Under the pieces are notes generated by a model, which saw only the letters and a list, made by a program, of their open reading frames with translations, did not search any database and was not told where the DNA came from. From NCBI GenBank assembly GCA_050302275.1, contig JBNLAT010000015.1, positions 1 through 60,776 on the forward strand: a stretch of DNA of 60,776 bases, read 5' to 3'. The position numbers were made by a program, and so were the translations under genes. This stretch comes from JAPHTQ01 sp050302275 (GTDB lineage: Bacteria > Pseudomonadota > Gammaproteobacteria > Thiohalomonadales > Thiohalomonadaceae). Positions 52,511 to 60,776 of the stretch are shown here, piece by piece; position 1 is the first letter of the stretch, and every line of letters starts with the position of its first letter.

Positions 52511-53278
52511 TTGTCCTTCCACGTCATCATTCCGGCGCGTTACGCCTCCACTCGCCTGCCCGGCAAGCCGCTACTCGACATCGGCGGCAAACCGATGTTA
52601 CAGCATGTCTGTGAGCGGGCGGAAGAGAGCGGCGCCGCATCGGTGACGGTAGCGACCGATGATCAACGCATTGCCGATGCGGTCGAAAAATTTGGCGGCG
52701 CGGTCTGTATGACCGGCGAGCATCATCAGTCAGGCAGTGAACGGCTGGCGGAGGCGACGCAAAAACTGGGTTTGGCCGATGACGATATCGTGGTCAATCT
52801 GCAGGGCGACGAACCGTTGATGCCGCCCACGTTGCTTGCCCAGGTAGCGCAATTACTGGAAGGCGATCACGGCGCCGATATGGCAACCCTCTGTACCCGC
52901 ATCCATACCGCGGCGGAACTGTTCGACCCTCATGTGGTGAAGGTGGTGATGAACGCACTGGGGAATGCGCTTTACTTCAGCCGTGCGGTGATTCCCTGGG
53001 ATCGTGACGCCTTTGCCGTGACCACCGAAGAGTTACCGGAAAAGGCGCTGCACTATCGTCACCTGGGGATCTACGCCTACCGCGCCGGTTTTCTGCAACG
53101 CTATATCACCATGGAACCGTGTGGTCTGGAGCGGATGGAATCGCTGGAGCAGCTCAGGGTGCTATGGCATGGCGGGCATATTCAGGTGGCCGAGGCAGTG
53201 GAGTTGCCCGGTCCCGGTGTTGATACCGAGGCAGATCTGGAAAAGGTCCGGTCGCTAGTCGCAGCTCGCCAGGCCTAA
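52511..53278 (+). CDS. kdsB: 3-deoxy-manno-octulosonate cytidylyltransferase
   Basis: A 255-residue enzyme activating KDO with CTP for lipopolysaccharide synthesis. IIPARYASTRLPGKPL at the N-terminus, NLQGDEPLMPP and HLGIYAYRAGFLQRY are family motifs. TTG start at 52511, just after the previous stop. Normal length. Ends 23 bp inside the convergent 53255 gene. Confidence 0.94.
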   Translation: MSFHVIIPARYASTRLPGKPLLDIGGKPMLQHVCERAEESGAASVTVATDDQRIADAVEKFGGAVCMTGEHHQSGSERLAEATQKLGLADDDIVVNLQGDEPLMPPTLLAQVAQLLEGDHGADMATLCTRIHTAAELFDPHVVKVVMNALGNALYFSRAVIPWDRDAFAVTTEELPEKALHYRHLGIYAYRAGFLQRYITMEPCGLERMESLEQLRVLWHGGHIQVAEAVELPGPGVDTEADLEKVRSLVAARQA

Positions 53279-53530
53279 CTTACAAAACTCCGGATGGAAG
53301 TTGCCGCTGCCATCCTCATCCAGCAGGGGCAGGGTGAAGATTTCCGCCACATGGCGTCCTGCATCACCGTATTGATCCGATTGCAGCGCGTCGCGTTTGC
53401 CCATCTCTTCCAGCACCAGACTGGCATCTTCCTCCAGCAATTCGATCACTACACAGGGCTTGCCGCGATAGTTGACTGAACGACCAATCAATCGGCGCAG
53501 GCTGGATTTATGCTGGTCGCTAAGTGGCAT
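53255..53530 (-). CDS. Conserved hypothetical protein, 91 residues
   Basis: A small soluble protein with RRLIGRSVNYRGKPCVVIEL and GRHVAEIFTLPLLDEDG. This combination occurs in small conserved proteins of several gammaproteobacteria, so it is probably real. The start MPLSDQ at 53530 avoids overlap with the divergent phosphatase gene. It overlaps kdsB by 24 bp at its end. Function unknown. Confidence 0.6.
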   Translation of the reverse strand: MPLSDQHKSSLRRLIGRSVNYRGKPCVVIELLEEDASLVLEEMGKRDALQSDQYGDAGRHVAEIFTLPLLDEDGSGNFHPEFCKLGLASCD

Positions 53531-53626
53531 CGCTTCGTTCCACAGTGAGTGGTAAGTCGGTATTATGGTAGTGCTATGCGGCGTTTTGTCCTTGTTATCA
53601 AGCCGCAGAAGAACTTTGAGGGTGAA

Positions 53627-54115
53627 ATGAGCGATAAAAAGATTCATGTACTGATGGTTTGTATGGGTAATATCTGCCGTTCACCGCTGGCTCACGGTCT
53701 ATTTGAGTCGCTGGTGGAGCAGGAGGGGCTGGCCGATATTATTGTCGTCGATTCGGCGGGGACGCATGCCTATCATGTGGGCGAGCCGCCCGATCCACGC
53801 TCGCAGCAGACCGCACAGCGTCACGGCATCGATCTCAGTGAGCAGCGAGCACGCCGGGTCTCACGTAACGATTTCGAACACTTCGATTACATCCTGGCGA
53901 TGGATCAGGATAACTACCACAATCTCGTCGGCAGCGCGCCGAAAGAGCACCAGCACAAGGTAAAGTTATTTCTAGAGTTCGCACCGCAACGACGCGAGCG
54001 CGAGGTGCCTGATCCCTATTACGGTGGGCCGGACGGCTTCGAACATGTCTACGAACTGGTGGAGGCGGCGGCGCTGGGTTTGCTGGCGGATATTCGCGGC
54101 AAGCACTTTAAGTGA
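53627..54115 (+). CDS. Low-molecular-weight protein-tyrosine phosphatase
   Basis: A 162-residue phosphatase with the P-loop VCMGNICRSP (Cys nucleophile, Arg six residues later) and the general-acid segment VPDPYYGGPDGFEHVY. MSDKKIHVL at 53627 follows GAGGGTGA. A longer reading from 53549 is not needed. It lies between kdsB and rne. In some bacteria these phosphatases regulate capsule export. Here no partner kinase is seen. Confidence 0.9.
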   Translation: MSDKKIHVLMVCMGNICRSPLAHGLFESLVEQEGLADIIVVDSAGTHAYHVGEPPDPRSQQTAQRHGIDLSEQRARRVSRNDFEHFDYILAMDQDNYHNLVGSAPKEHQHKVKLFLEFAPQRREREVPDPYYGGPDGFEHVYELVEAAALGLLADIRGKHFK

Positions 54116-54133
54116 CGGTATAAACGCAGCAAT

Positions 54134-54161
54134 AAAAAAGGGCGCCGGAGGCGCCCTTTTT
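54134..54161. terminator. Bidirectional Rho-independent terminator
   Basis: AAAAAAGGGCGCC and GGCGCCCTTTTT form a 7-bp GC stem with loop GGA plus A/T extension. It ends the phosphatase gene and rne. Confidence 0.9.
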
Positions 54162-54163
54162 GT

Positions 54164-57058
54164 TTAGTTATCCTGCTTTTCCGACTTCTCCTCGCCAGGG
54201 GCAGGTTTGCTGCTTTCCACTGGCTGGGGTTTGAACTCCGAACGGGTCTCGACCTGTTGTAGAGGTCGCGACTCTGCCGCAGGCGGAGTGTATGTCGGCG
54301 GTGCCTTCGGCTCGGCAGGTTTTTCTACCGCGATCGGTTTCGGCTGTTCAGGCATGGCCGGTTTGTTCTCCACAGGCTGCGGCGCAGGAGTGGAGGAGGC
54401 ACTGGTCTCAACCTGTTGCAGCGACGACGGGCTGCTCGGACGCGGTTGCTCGGTGACGACCGGCTTCGGCGGTTCGACATGCTTAGTCTCTGCTGCGACC
54501 GGCTTCGGCGGTTCAACTGGCTTAGTCTCTGCTGTGACCGGCTTGGGCGGCTCAGCCGGCTTTGTTTCTGCAACGGCAGGTTTCGGCGGCTCGACCGGTT
54601 TCGGTTCCGCTGCAGCCGGTTTTTCCGCAACCGATTCCGCTTTTGTTTCGCTGACAGCCGCTGCCGGTTTTTCGGCGGGCTTTTCCGGTTCCGGTTTCGG
54701 TGCAGTTGCCTCGGCCTGCGGTTTGCTCTCGGCCACAGGGGTAGAGGGTTTGTCTGCTACGTTATCGGTAACGGGCTGGGCCTCTGCAGGTTTCTCTGCA
54801 ACGGTTTCCTGTGCCGGTTTCTCTGATTCGGATTTTTCCGCGTTGTCGCTGCTTTCGCCACGGCGTGCAGGGCTTTCTGCGACATCTTCACTGCGTCGCG
54901 GACGACGACGGCTCTGACCACGATCCTGCTTATCGGTATTGTCGTCAGCAGCAGGAATATCGATAACTACTGGTTCCTCGTTGGCGGTGTTCTCTGCATT
55001 CTGCACAGCATCGTTCTGGTTGGCGTTGTTGCCGCCGCCACCGCGACGACCACGACGACGACCGCCACGTTTGCCGCGACGGGTGCTGCGTTCACCGTCC
55101 TGACGCTCTTCATTTTCACTGGTTGCGGGAGCCGGTGGTTGCTGGCGATTTTCTGCCTGCTTCTGCTGCTTGGCCTCTTGTTGCGCCTTGCGCTTCTCCT
55201 GTTGCTCCTGCTTGTTGTTGCTGCGCTCGCGGTCAGTGCGTTCGCCACGCTGGCGACGACGCTGGGAGTCATCGCGATTACGACCGCCGCGCTCCTGCTG
55301 ACGCTTGCCCTGTGACTTGTTGTTGCCGCGCCCCTTTGTCTGCTTCTTCGGCTTTTTGGTGGTTTCACCCGTGCCGAAGAGGGCGCGGAAGATACGCACG
55401 AAAATACCGGGCTTGATCTCTGCCGGTGCTGCTGCACGTTCGGTGCGCGGAGGCGCTGCGGTCTGGCTGACCATCTTCACCGCGGGTTCTTCAATCTTGG
55501 TTTCCGCTGCGGCCTCGACCACGGCCTCGGCAACCTCTTCTGCCTTGGTGGCCTGCTCGTAGCTCGGCGGTGCATCGTTCTCCACCTCATCAGTGCGGAT
55601 GCGCTGCACATCGTAATGCGGGGTTTGCAGATACTGGTTGGGGATCAGTAGTACGCTGACCTTCTGCCGCTCTTCGACCTCGTTGATTACCGAACGCTTC
55701 TCGTTGAGCAGGAAGGTGGCGACCTCGACCGGTAGCTGTGCCTTGATCTGGCCGGTCTTCTCCTTCATCGCCTCTTCCTCAATGATGCGGAGGATGGAGA
55801 GGGAGAGGGACTCGATACCGCGAATGGTGCCCTGGCCGTTACAGCGCGGGCAGACGATCTGGCTCGATTCGCCCAGTGACGGACGCAGGCGCTGGCGTGA
55901 CATCTCCAGCAGACCGAAGCGGGAGATACGTCCCACCTGAACACGGGCGCGGTCGACCTTCAGCGCATCGCGCAGACGGTTTTCCACTTCGCGCTGGTTA
56001 CGCGCCGGACCCATGTCGATAAAGTCGATGACCACCAGACCACCCAGGTCGCGCAGGCGCAACTGGCGGGCGATCTCGTCGGCAGCTTCGAGGTTGGTGT
56101 TGAGTGCGGTCTCTTCGATATCGCCGCCCTTGGTGGCGCGGGCAGAGTTGATGTCGATGGAGATCAGCGCCTCGGTGTGGTCGATGACCACGGAACCGCC
56201 AGAGGGGAGGCTGACTTCACGCTGGAAGGCAGACTCGATCTGCGACTCGATCTGGTAACGGGTGAACAGCGGCACGCGATCCTGATACAGCTTTAGCTTG
56301 TTCAGGTTCTGCGGCATCACCTTGCCCATGAACTCCTTGGCCTGATTGAAGACCTCGGCATCGTCGATCATGATTTCGTTGATGTCGGAGCGCAGGTAGT
56401 CGCGAATGGCGCGGATCACCACGCTGCTCTCCTGGTAGATCAGGAATGGCGCCTTGCGCTCGGCGGCGGCTTCTTCGATCGCCGACCAGACCTGAATCAG
56501 ATAGTCGAGGTCCCACTGCAGCTCTTCGGCGCTCTTGCCGACACCGGCGGTGCGCACGATAACGCCCATGTCCTGCGGGATCTCCAGCTGGCTCATCGCG
56601 TCGCGGATCTCACTGCGATCATCGCCTTCGATACGGCGGGAGACACCACCGGCACGGGGATTGTTCGGCATCAGTACCAGATAGCGACCGGCAAGGCTGA
56701 TAAAGGTGGTGAGGGCAGCGCCCTTGTTACCACGCTCTTCTTTATCTACCTGCACCACAACTTCCTGACCTTCACGCAACACCTGCTGGATGCTGGCGCG
56801 GCCGGAGACCTCGACGGAAGGGTCGAAGTAGCTGCGGGAGATCTCTTTCAGCGGGAGGAAGCCGTGACGTTCTGCGCCGTAGTCGACGAAGGCCGCTTCG
56901 AGGCTGGGCTCGATGCGGGTGATACGGCCTTTATAGATGTTGGATTTCTTCTGTTTGCGGGTGGCGCTTTCGATGTCCAGATCGTAGAGACGTTGGCCGT
57001 CGACCAACGCAACACGCAACTCTTCCGGCTGAGTTGCATTAAACAGCATTCTTTTCAT
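54164..57058 (-). CDS. rne: Ribonuclease E
   Basis: A 964-residue endoribonuclease, the core of the RNA degradosome. The catalytic half (1-510) has the S1 domain (NIYKGRITRIEPSLEAAFVDYG), the DNase I-like active site with LGGLVVIDFIDMGP, and the zinc-link CPRCNGQG. The remaining 450 residues are a disordered tail, arginine-rich (about 570-720) and then Pro/Glu/Lys-Ala repeats around KPVEPPKPV, including a run of at least four near-identical units near 830-890. Downstream of a long leader, as in E. coli where rne mRNA autoregulates. Confidence 0.95.
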   Translation of the reverse strand: MKRMLFNATQPEELRVALVDGQRLYDLDIESATRKQKKSNIYKGRITRIEPSLEAAFVDYGAERHGFLPLKEISRSYFDPSVEVSGRASIQQVLREGQEVVVQVDKEERGNKGAALTTFISLAGRYLVLMPNNPRAGGVSRRIEGDDRSEIRDAMSQLEIPQDMGVIVRTAGVGKSAEELQWDLDYLIQVWSAIEEAAAERKAPFLIYQESSVVIRAIRDYLRSDINEIMIDDAEVFNQAKEFMGKVMPQNLNKLKLYQDRVPLFTRYQIESQIESAFQREVSLPSGGSVVIDHTEALISIDINSARATKGGDIEETALNTNLEAADEIARQLRLRDLGGLVVIDFIDMGPARNQREVENRLRDALKVDRARVQVGRISRFGLLEMSRQRLRPSLGESSQIVCPRCNGQGTIRGIESLSLSILRIIEEEAMKEKTGQIKAQLPVEVATFLLNEKRSVINEVEERQKVSVLLIPNQYLQTPHYDVQRIRTDEVENDAPPSYEQATKAEEVAEAVVEAAAETKIEEPAVKMVSQTAAPPRTERAAAPAEIKPGIFVRIFRALFGTGETTKKPKKQTKGRGNNKSQGKRQQERGGRNRDDSQRRRQRGERTDRERSNNKQEQQEKRKAQQEAKQQKQAENRQQPPAPATSENEERQDGERSTRRGKRGGRRRGRRGGGGNNANQNDAVQNAENTANEEPVVIDIPAADDNTDKQDRGQSRRRPRRSEDVAESPARRGESSDNAEKSESEKPAQETVAEKPAEAQPVTDNVADKPSTPVAESKPQAEATAPKPEPEKPAEKPAAAVSETKAESVAEKPAAAEPKPVEPPKPAVAETKPAEPPKPVTAETKPVEPPKPVAAETKHVEPPKPVVTEQPRPSSPSSLQQVETSASSTPAPQPVENKPAMPEQPKPIAVEKPAEPKAPPTYTPPAAESRPLQQVETRSEFKPQPVESSKPAPGEEKSEKQDN

Positions 57059-57498
57059 GTTGTTATCTCACGGGCGCTCGACCACATTCCCTTGTCAGGG
57101 TGCGGGATCGCCAGAGTGGCCACCGTCATGCGGGGCATCGAGCAGCGCTGCCGGGAATTGGTAAACGGTCAGCGGCGTCTCACTCTGTTGTATCGGTCCT
57201 GCATTCCGTCAAACGGATGCGGGAGCGCTTTAGTTCGGGTCAGCCCGGCCTTGTTACCAGTCTGACGGTTACTATTTAAACAACTGTCGACCATCGACAG
57301 GTGCATAAAACCAAGTGCTCATTACTGTCCGGTCGGCGCCGCCGTAGTCGGGCGCAGGGTCCCCGGACCCTTCTTGAAGCCAGTGCACTATATCAGGGAA
57401 AGTCCGGGAAAGTCTATCCCAAAGGTAAGCATTCCAACGACTTGGCGAACTTTCTTCTTGGGATGGCGTAGCAATTGGTGGCCTTGTATGATCCGTCG
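57059..57498 (-). promoter_or_regulatory. rne-rluC intergenic region and likely rne 5' UTR
   Basis: This 440-bp gap between the divergent rne and rluC genes has no credible gene. It contains a perfect hairpin CTGTCGA/TCGACAG at 57284-57300, a GC-rich inverted repeat GTCCGG/CCGGAC around 57328-57368, and a tandem GGGAAAGTC near 57397. A long structured rne leader is known in E. coli to control rne mRNA stability. That parallel is inference. Confidence 0.45.
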
Positions 57499-58449
57499 AT
57501 GAATCACAACCCAGCATCATCTGTTCAGGAAGTCACCGTCGGGGAAGAGAGTAGCGGTCAGCGTATCGACAACTTCCTGCTCAAATTCCTCAAAGGCGTA
57601 CCCAAAAGCCGTATCTACCGCATCCTGCGTAAGGGGGAGGTCCGCGTCAACAAGGGGCGGATTAAGCCCGACTATCGCCTGCAAAACGGCGATACAGTGC
57701 GCATTCCGCCGATTCGCATGAGCGAACAGGCGCCGCCCCCAGCCCCCGGTTCCCGGGTGCAGAAGCTGCTGGAGGATAGCGTCCTTTACGAAGACAAGGG
57801 GCTGCTGATCCTCAATAAACCCTCGGGGATGGCGGTCCACGGCGGCAGCGGCGTCAGTTTCGGTGTGATCGAAGCTCTGCGGGCGCTACGCCCAGACGAC
57901 CGCTTCCTCGAGCTGGCCCACCGTCTTGACCGGGAAACCAGCGGTTGTCTGGTGATCGCCAAGAAACGCAGTACCTTGCGGGCCTTCCAGGAGCTGCTGC
58001 GCTCCGGCGGGCTGGAAAAATACTATCAGGCGCTGGTGATGGGACGCTGGAAGGGCGGCAAGCGGGGTATCGATGCGCCGTTACGCAAGAACACCCTGCG
58101 TTCGGGAGAGCGCATCGTCATCGTCGCCGAGGATGGCAAACCGTCGTTGAGTATCTTCGAACCCGACGCCATCTATAACGACTGCAGCCTGATGCGGGTC
58201 AAACTGATCACCGGGCGCACCCATCAGGTGCGTGTCCATGCCCAGCACAGCGGTCATCCTATCGCCGGGGACGATAAGTACGGCGATGCTGCCTTCAATC
58301 GACAAATGGCCGAGCAGGGACTGCACCGCCTGTTCCTGCATGCCTGTGAGCTGCGCTTTACGCTGCCGGACGAAGCTACCATCCATGTGGAAGCGCCGCT
58401 GGACGACGAATTGCAATCCGTATTGAATAGACTGGAAGAGATGAAATGA
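57499..58449 (+). CDS. rluC: 23S rRNA pseudouridine synthase RluC
   Basis: A 316-residue enzyme making pseudouridine in 23S rRNA. An S4 RNA-binding domain (GVPKSRIYRILRKGEVRVNKGR) and the catalytic HRLDRETSGCL with the aspartate. Start MNHNPASS at 57499 is chosen. A TTG at 57475 adds eight residues with no homology. The ATGA overlap couples it to the phosphatase-like gene. Divergent from rne, as in E. coli. Confidence 0.94.
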   Translation: MNHNPASSVQEVTVGEESSGQRIDNFLLKFLKGVPKSRIYRILRKGEVRVNKGRIKPDYRLQNGDTVRIPPIRMSEQAPPPAPGSRVQKLLEDSVLYEDKGLLILNKPSGMAVHGGSGVSFGVIEALRALRPDDRFLELAHRLDRETSGCLVIAKKRSTLRAFQELLRSGGLEKYYQALVMGRWKGGKRGIDAPLRKNTLRSGERIVIVAEDGKPSLSIFEPDAIYNDCSLMRVKLITGRTHQVRVHAQHSGHPIAGDDKYGDAAFNRQMAEQGLHRLFLHACELRFTLPDEATIHVEAPLDDELQSVLNRLEEMK

Positions 58450-59132
58450 GCCAAGCATTTGAACTGCTGGTATTCGACTGGGACGGGACCCTGATGGACT
58501 CGGAGGCGCGTATCGTCGCCTGCATGCGTGCCGCCATCACAGACCTGTCGCTGGAACCGCGCGATGATGCCAGCATTCGCAACATCATCGGCCTGGGGCT
58601 GGCCGAGGCGATCAGCAAACTGTATCCAGGCAGCGACACCGCCTTTCATACGGCCATGATCGACCGTTACCGTTATCATTTCCTGACCGCCGATCAGACG
58701 CAGTCGGAGCTATTCGCCGGTGCCGAGCAGACTCTGGAACTGCTGGCTGAGGCGGGTTACCTGCTGGCGGTCGCCACTGGCAAGGGCCGGGTGGGGCTCG
58801 ACAAGGTACTCAAGGAGACCGGACTTGAGCGTCTGTTCCAGGCCACACGCTGCGCCGACGAGACCTTCTCCAAGCCGCATCCGATGATGTTGGAGCAGAT
58901 CATGGATGAGCTGGGCGTGGAGCCGCAGGTGACATTGATGATCGGCGATACTGAATACGACATGCAGATGGCGAATAACGCCCGTGCCGCTGCTTTGGCA
59001 GTGAGCTACGGTGTACATGAGAAGGAGCGGTTGTTGCAGCATGAACCGCTGCACTGTATCGATGCGATTACCGAACTGACCGATTGGCTTAACTCCCTCG
59101 ACGCGGAACGCGCCGTGGCGAAAAAGGCCTGA
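58446..59132 (+). CDS. HAD-IA family hydrolase
   Basis: A 228-residue HAD phosphatase with DWDGTLMDSEAR (nucleophile Asp), ATGKGRVGLDKVL, and MIGDTEYDMQMANNAR. It belongs to the Gph/PGP-like subfamily, but the substrate is uncertain. It overlaps rluC and is followed by sppA after 17 bp, a common arrangement in gammaproteobacteria. Confidence 0.88.
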   Translation: MSQAFELLVFDWDGTLMDSEARIVACMRAAITDLSLEPRDDASIRNIIGLGLAEAISKLYPGSDTAFHTAMIDRYRYHFLTADQTQSELFAGAEQTLELLAEAGYLLAVATGKGRVGLDKVLKETGLERLFQATRCADETFSKPHPMMLEQIMDELGVEPQVTLMIGDTEYDMQMANNARAAALAVSYGVHEKERLLQHEPLHCIDAITELTDWLNSLDAERAVAKKA

Positions 59133-59149
59133 GTGAAAGAGGAAAGGCA

Positions 59150-60127
59150 ATGAACGGAAACGAAAGCGGCAATAACGAAGAGAAGAAAAACGAAAACTGG
59201 GAGCGGGACCTGCTCAACCGACTGAGTTTTGCCGCACTGGCAGAGCAGCGTCGTTCACGCCGCTGGGGTATCTTCTTCAAGCTGCTGATCAGTGCCTATG
59301 TCCTGATTATTTTGATCGCCGCGATGCAGGGGCCGAGTGATGACGGTGCCGCAGGACGCTTTGTGGATCACACCGCGATGGTCGAAGTGAATGGCGTGAT
59401 CTCCGATGCCACCAAAGCCAATGCCGATACCATCATCAAAGGAATACGCAACGCCTTCGCCAATAGTCACACCAAAGGTATCGTGCTGCGTATCAACAGC
59501 CCTGGTGGCAGCCCTGTTCAATCCGATTACATCTACCGTGAAATTGTTCGCCTACGTCAGGAGCACCCTGAGATTCCCGTGCATGCAGTGATCGTCGATA
59601 TCGGTGCCTCGGGTGCCTATTACATCGCCTCCGCAGCAGACAACATCTACGTCAATCCATCCAGCATCGTCGGTTCTATCGGCGTGCTGATGAACGGTTT
59701 CGGCTTTGTCGATGCGATGAAAAAGGTTGGTGTTGAGCGCCGCCTGCTCACCGCGGGTGAACATAAGGGGATGCTCGATCCGTTCCAGCCGCTGAAGAAG
59801 GGTGACGTTAAACATATCCAGACCGTCCTCGACGATATTCACCGTGAATTTATTGCTGCGGTGAAGGCGGGCAGGGGAGAGCGCATCGGTGACGACCCGC
59901 AACTCTATAGCGGTATGTTCTGGAGTGGAGCCAAGAGTATCGAACTTGGGCTGGCCGATGAGATCGGCGACATCGATTATGTTGCCCGGGAAGTGATCAA
60001 GGCGGATGAGATTGTCGATTACACGCCGCAGCCGGATGTGTTTAAGCGCTTTGCCGATCGACTGGGAGCATCGATGGCGAATGTGTTGGTGGAGAAGATG
60101 GGGTTTAATCCTGGCCTGCTTCAGTAA
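59150..60127 (+). CDS. sppA: Signal peptide peptidase SppA-like (S49)
   Basis: A 325-residue membrane peptidase. An N-terminal helix (about 40-60), then the S49 domain with INSPGGSPVQSDYIYREI, DIGASGAYYIASAAD (Ser nucleophile), SIVGSIGVLM and LLTAGEHKGMLDPF (the Lys partner). This is the short (single-domain) form. AGGAAAGGCA precedes the ATG. Degrades cleaved signal peptides. Confidence 0.9.
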   Translation: MNGNESGNNEEKKNENWERDLLNRLSFAALAEQRRSRRWGIFFKLLISAYVLIILIAAMQGPSDDGAAGRFVDHTAMVEVNGVISDATKANADTIIKGIRNAFANSHTKGIVLRINSPGGSPVQSDYIYREIVRLRQEHPEIPVHAVIVDIGASGAYYIASAADNIYVNPSSIVGSIGVLMNGFGFVDAMKKVGVERRLLTAGEHKGMLDPFQPLKKGDVKHIQTVLDDIHREFIAAVKAGRGERIGDDPQLYSGMFWSGAKSIELGLADEIGDIDYVAREVIKADEIVDYTPQPDVFKRFADRLGASMANVLVEKMGFNPGLLQ

Positions 60128-60216
60128 TTGCGCTATTTTCGTATAGGCAATGAACGCTTATGGTTTAAGTGTAACCTCCATCTATGGAGCAAGGAATATA
60201 GCTCGGGAGCAACATC

Positions 60217-60600
60217 ATGAAATGGATACAGAAATACAGCACTAGTGTCAGTGTCACGATATTTCTGATTAGCTTGATGCTGACGGTTACTGGTGCTGGC
60301 TTGGCGTACGTCCTCACAGATAGTATCAATACAGCCGATAGAGCCTTTTCGCCAAAATTTCTTGAGCTAAAAGACGGCGATATGAAAGGCTTTGGTAATG
60401 ACGGTTTGCGGATATTGGCTGTGGCAGGATTTGGTGAGGCGAAACGACTATCTGAAGCATACAAAAAGCGCGGTGCTGATAGTCAGGATTACATAGAGTT
60501 TCTAGCCTGGATTATGTTGGCACAACTTTTATGTATTGGTGCGATGTTTTTTGTGCTGTTTCAGAGTAGAAAGTTAGGTGCAGTAAATGACACGGTTTGA
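60217..60600 (+). CDS. Hypothetical membrane protein, 127 residues
   Basis: Two hydrophobic helices (about 12-33 and 96-115) flank a polar loop with GFGNDGLRILAVAGFGEAKR. No known domain. It stands alone between sppA and the terminal repeat. Its AT-rich codons differ from the neighbours, a hint of transfer. Confidence 0.55.
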   Translation: MKWIQKYSTSVSVTIFLISLMLTVTGAGLAYVLTDSINTADRAFSPKFLELKDGDMKGFGNDGLRILAVAGFGEAKRLSEAYKKRGADSQDYIEFLAWIMLAQLLCIGAMFFVLFQSRKLGAVNDTV

Positions 60601-60776
60601 GTCGCTACGCGACGATTAAAGGCATTTGAAAGCGGGGACTCGCCCCCGACAGTCCAGGGGCATAGGTAACACTTTCGATTCGGTGTCGCTACGCGACAGA
60701 TAACGGCATATAAAGCGGGGGCTGCCCCGCGAGCAGGTCACTTTCTCTTGCGCGGCCAAGAGAAAGTAACCAAAGA
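60601..60776. repeat. Dispersed repeat D, copy 2 (runs off window)
   Basis: Contains two direct copies of a unit of about 49 bp (60601-60650 and 60685-60733) starting GTCGCTACGCGAC and including GGCAT...AAAGCGGGG. It ends in a segment whose reverse complement (TCTTTGGTTACTTTCTCTTG and onwards) matches 14168 onwards. The two copies in the window are inverted relative to each other. The element may continue past the window edge. Confidence 0.75.

Overview
The window looks like the chromosome of a sulfur-oxidising gammaproteobacterium. Evidence for this is a flavoprotein closely resembling the Acidithiobacillus ferrooxidans sulfide:quinone oxidoreductase with all three redox cysteines, four exported rhodanese-like proteins, a KorAB-type 2-oxoacid:ferredoxin oxidoreductase beside a CbbR-like LysR gene, and a typical gammaproteobacterial housekeeping set (mfd, spoT, comEC, exbBD-msbA-lpxK-kdsB, rne-rluC-sppA). 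I see no rRNA, tRNA, CRISPR array or complete insertion sequence.

Layout. 1-3454: korB (cut by the window edge) and korA on the minus strand, divergent from a LysR regulator. 3527-6892: a large exported zinc protease-like protein with a von Willebrand A domain. 7426-8686: a three-gene operon of unknown function. 8751-10100: two paralogous 107-residue genes amid palindromic repeats. About 10240-13740: six AT-rich genes, all on the minus strand, each followed by an attC-like site. This is an integron cassette array with no integrase in view. 13975-14390: nested dispersed repeats. 14426-17162: cytoplasmic rhodanese, S24-like protein, GIY-YIG protein, then an exported rhodanese and a small periplasmic partner behind a convincing sigma-54 promoter. 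17321-20848: mfd. 21112-26599: the sulfide region, with sqr, a PAS/sigma-54 regulator, three more exported rhodanese-family proteins (one with the active-site cysteine changed to serine) and a small lipoprotein. 27166-30636: DAHP synthase and the agmatine-to-putrescine pair aguA/aguB. 30738-32768: YgiQ radical SAM protein. 32817-36045: an unusual operon of an OB-like protein, a 17-cysteine small protein and a tRNA-guanine-transglycosylase-like enzyme. 36312-60600: mostly conserved housekeeping genes for ppGpp, c-di-GMP, lipoprotein sorting, competence, lipid A/KDO, RNase E and pseudouridine synthesis. 60601-60776: another copy of the dispersed repeat of 14 kb, inverted.

How the genes may work together. 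Sulfide would be oxidised at the membrane by Sqr. The exported rhodaneses, which share an N-terminal domain with a CPPFC motif, could carry or transfer the sulfane sulfur. The sigma-54 regulator with a cysteine-rich PAS domain could sense sulfide or redox state. CTGACA/TGTCAG half-sites lie upstream of sqr, upstream of the regulator gene and in the leader of the first rhodanese pair, which suggests one regulon. This is inference from sequence and arrangement.

The most unusual parts are the cassette array, the rhodanese family with its serine-substituted member, the operon with the Cys-ladder protein and TGT-like enzyme, and a small repeat (about 75 bp) that sits inside two unrelated repeats and whose two copies differ by compensatory changes in their hairpin stems.
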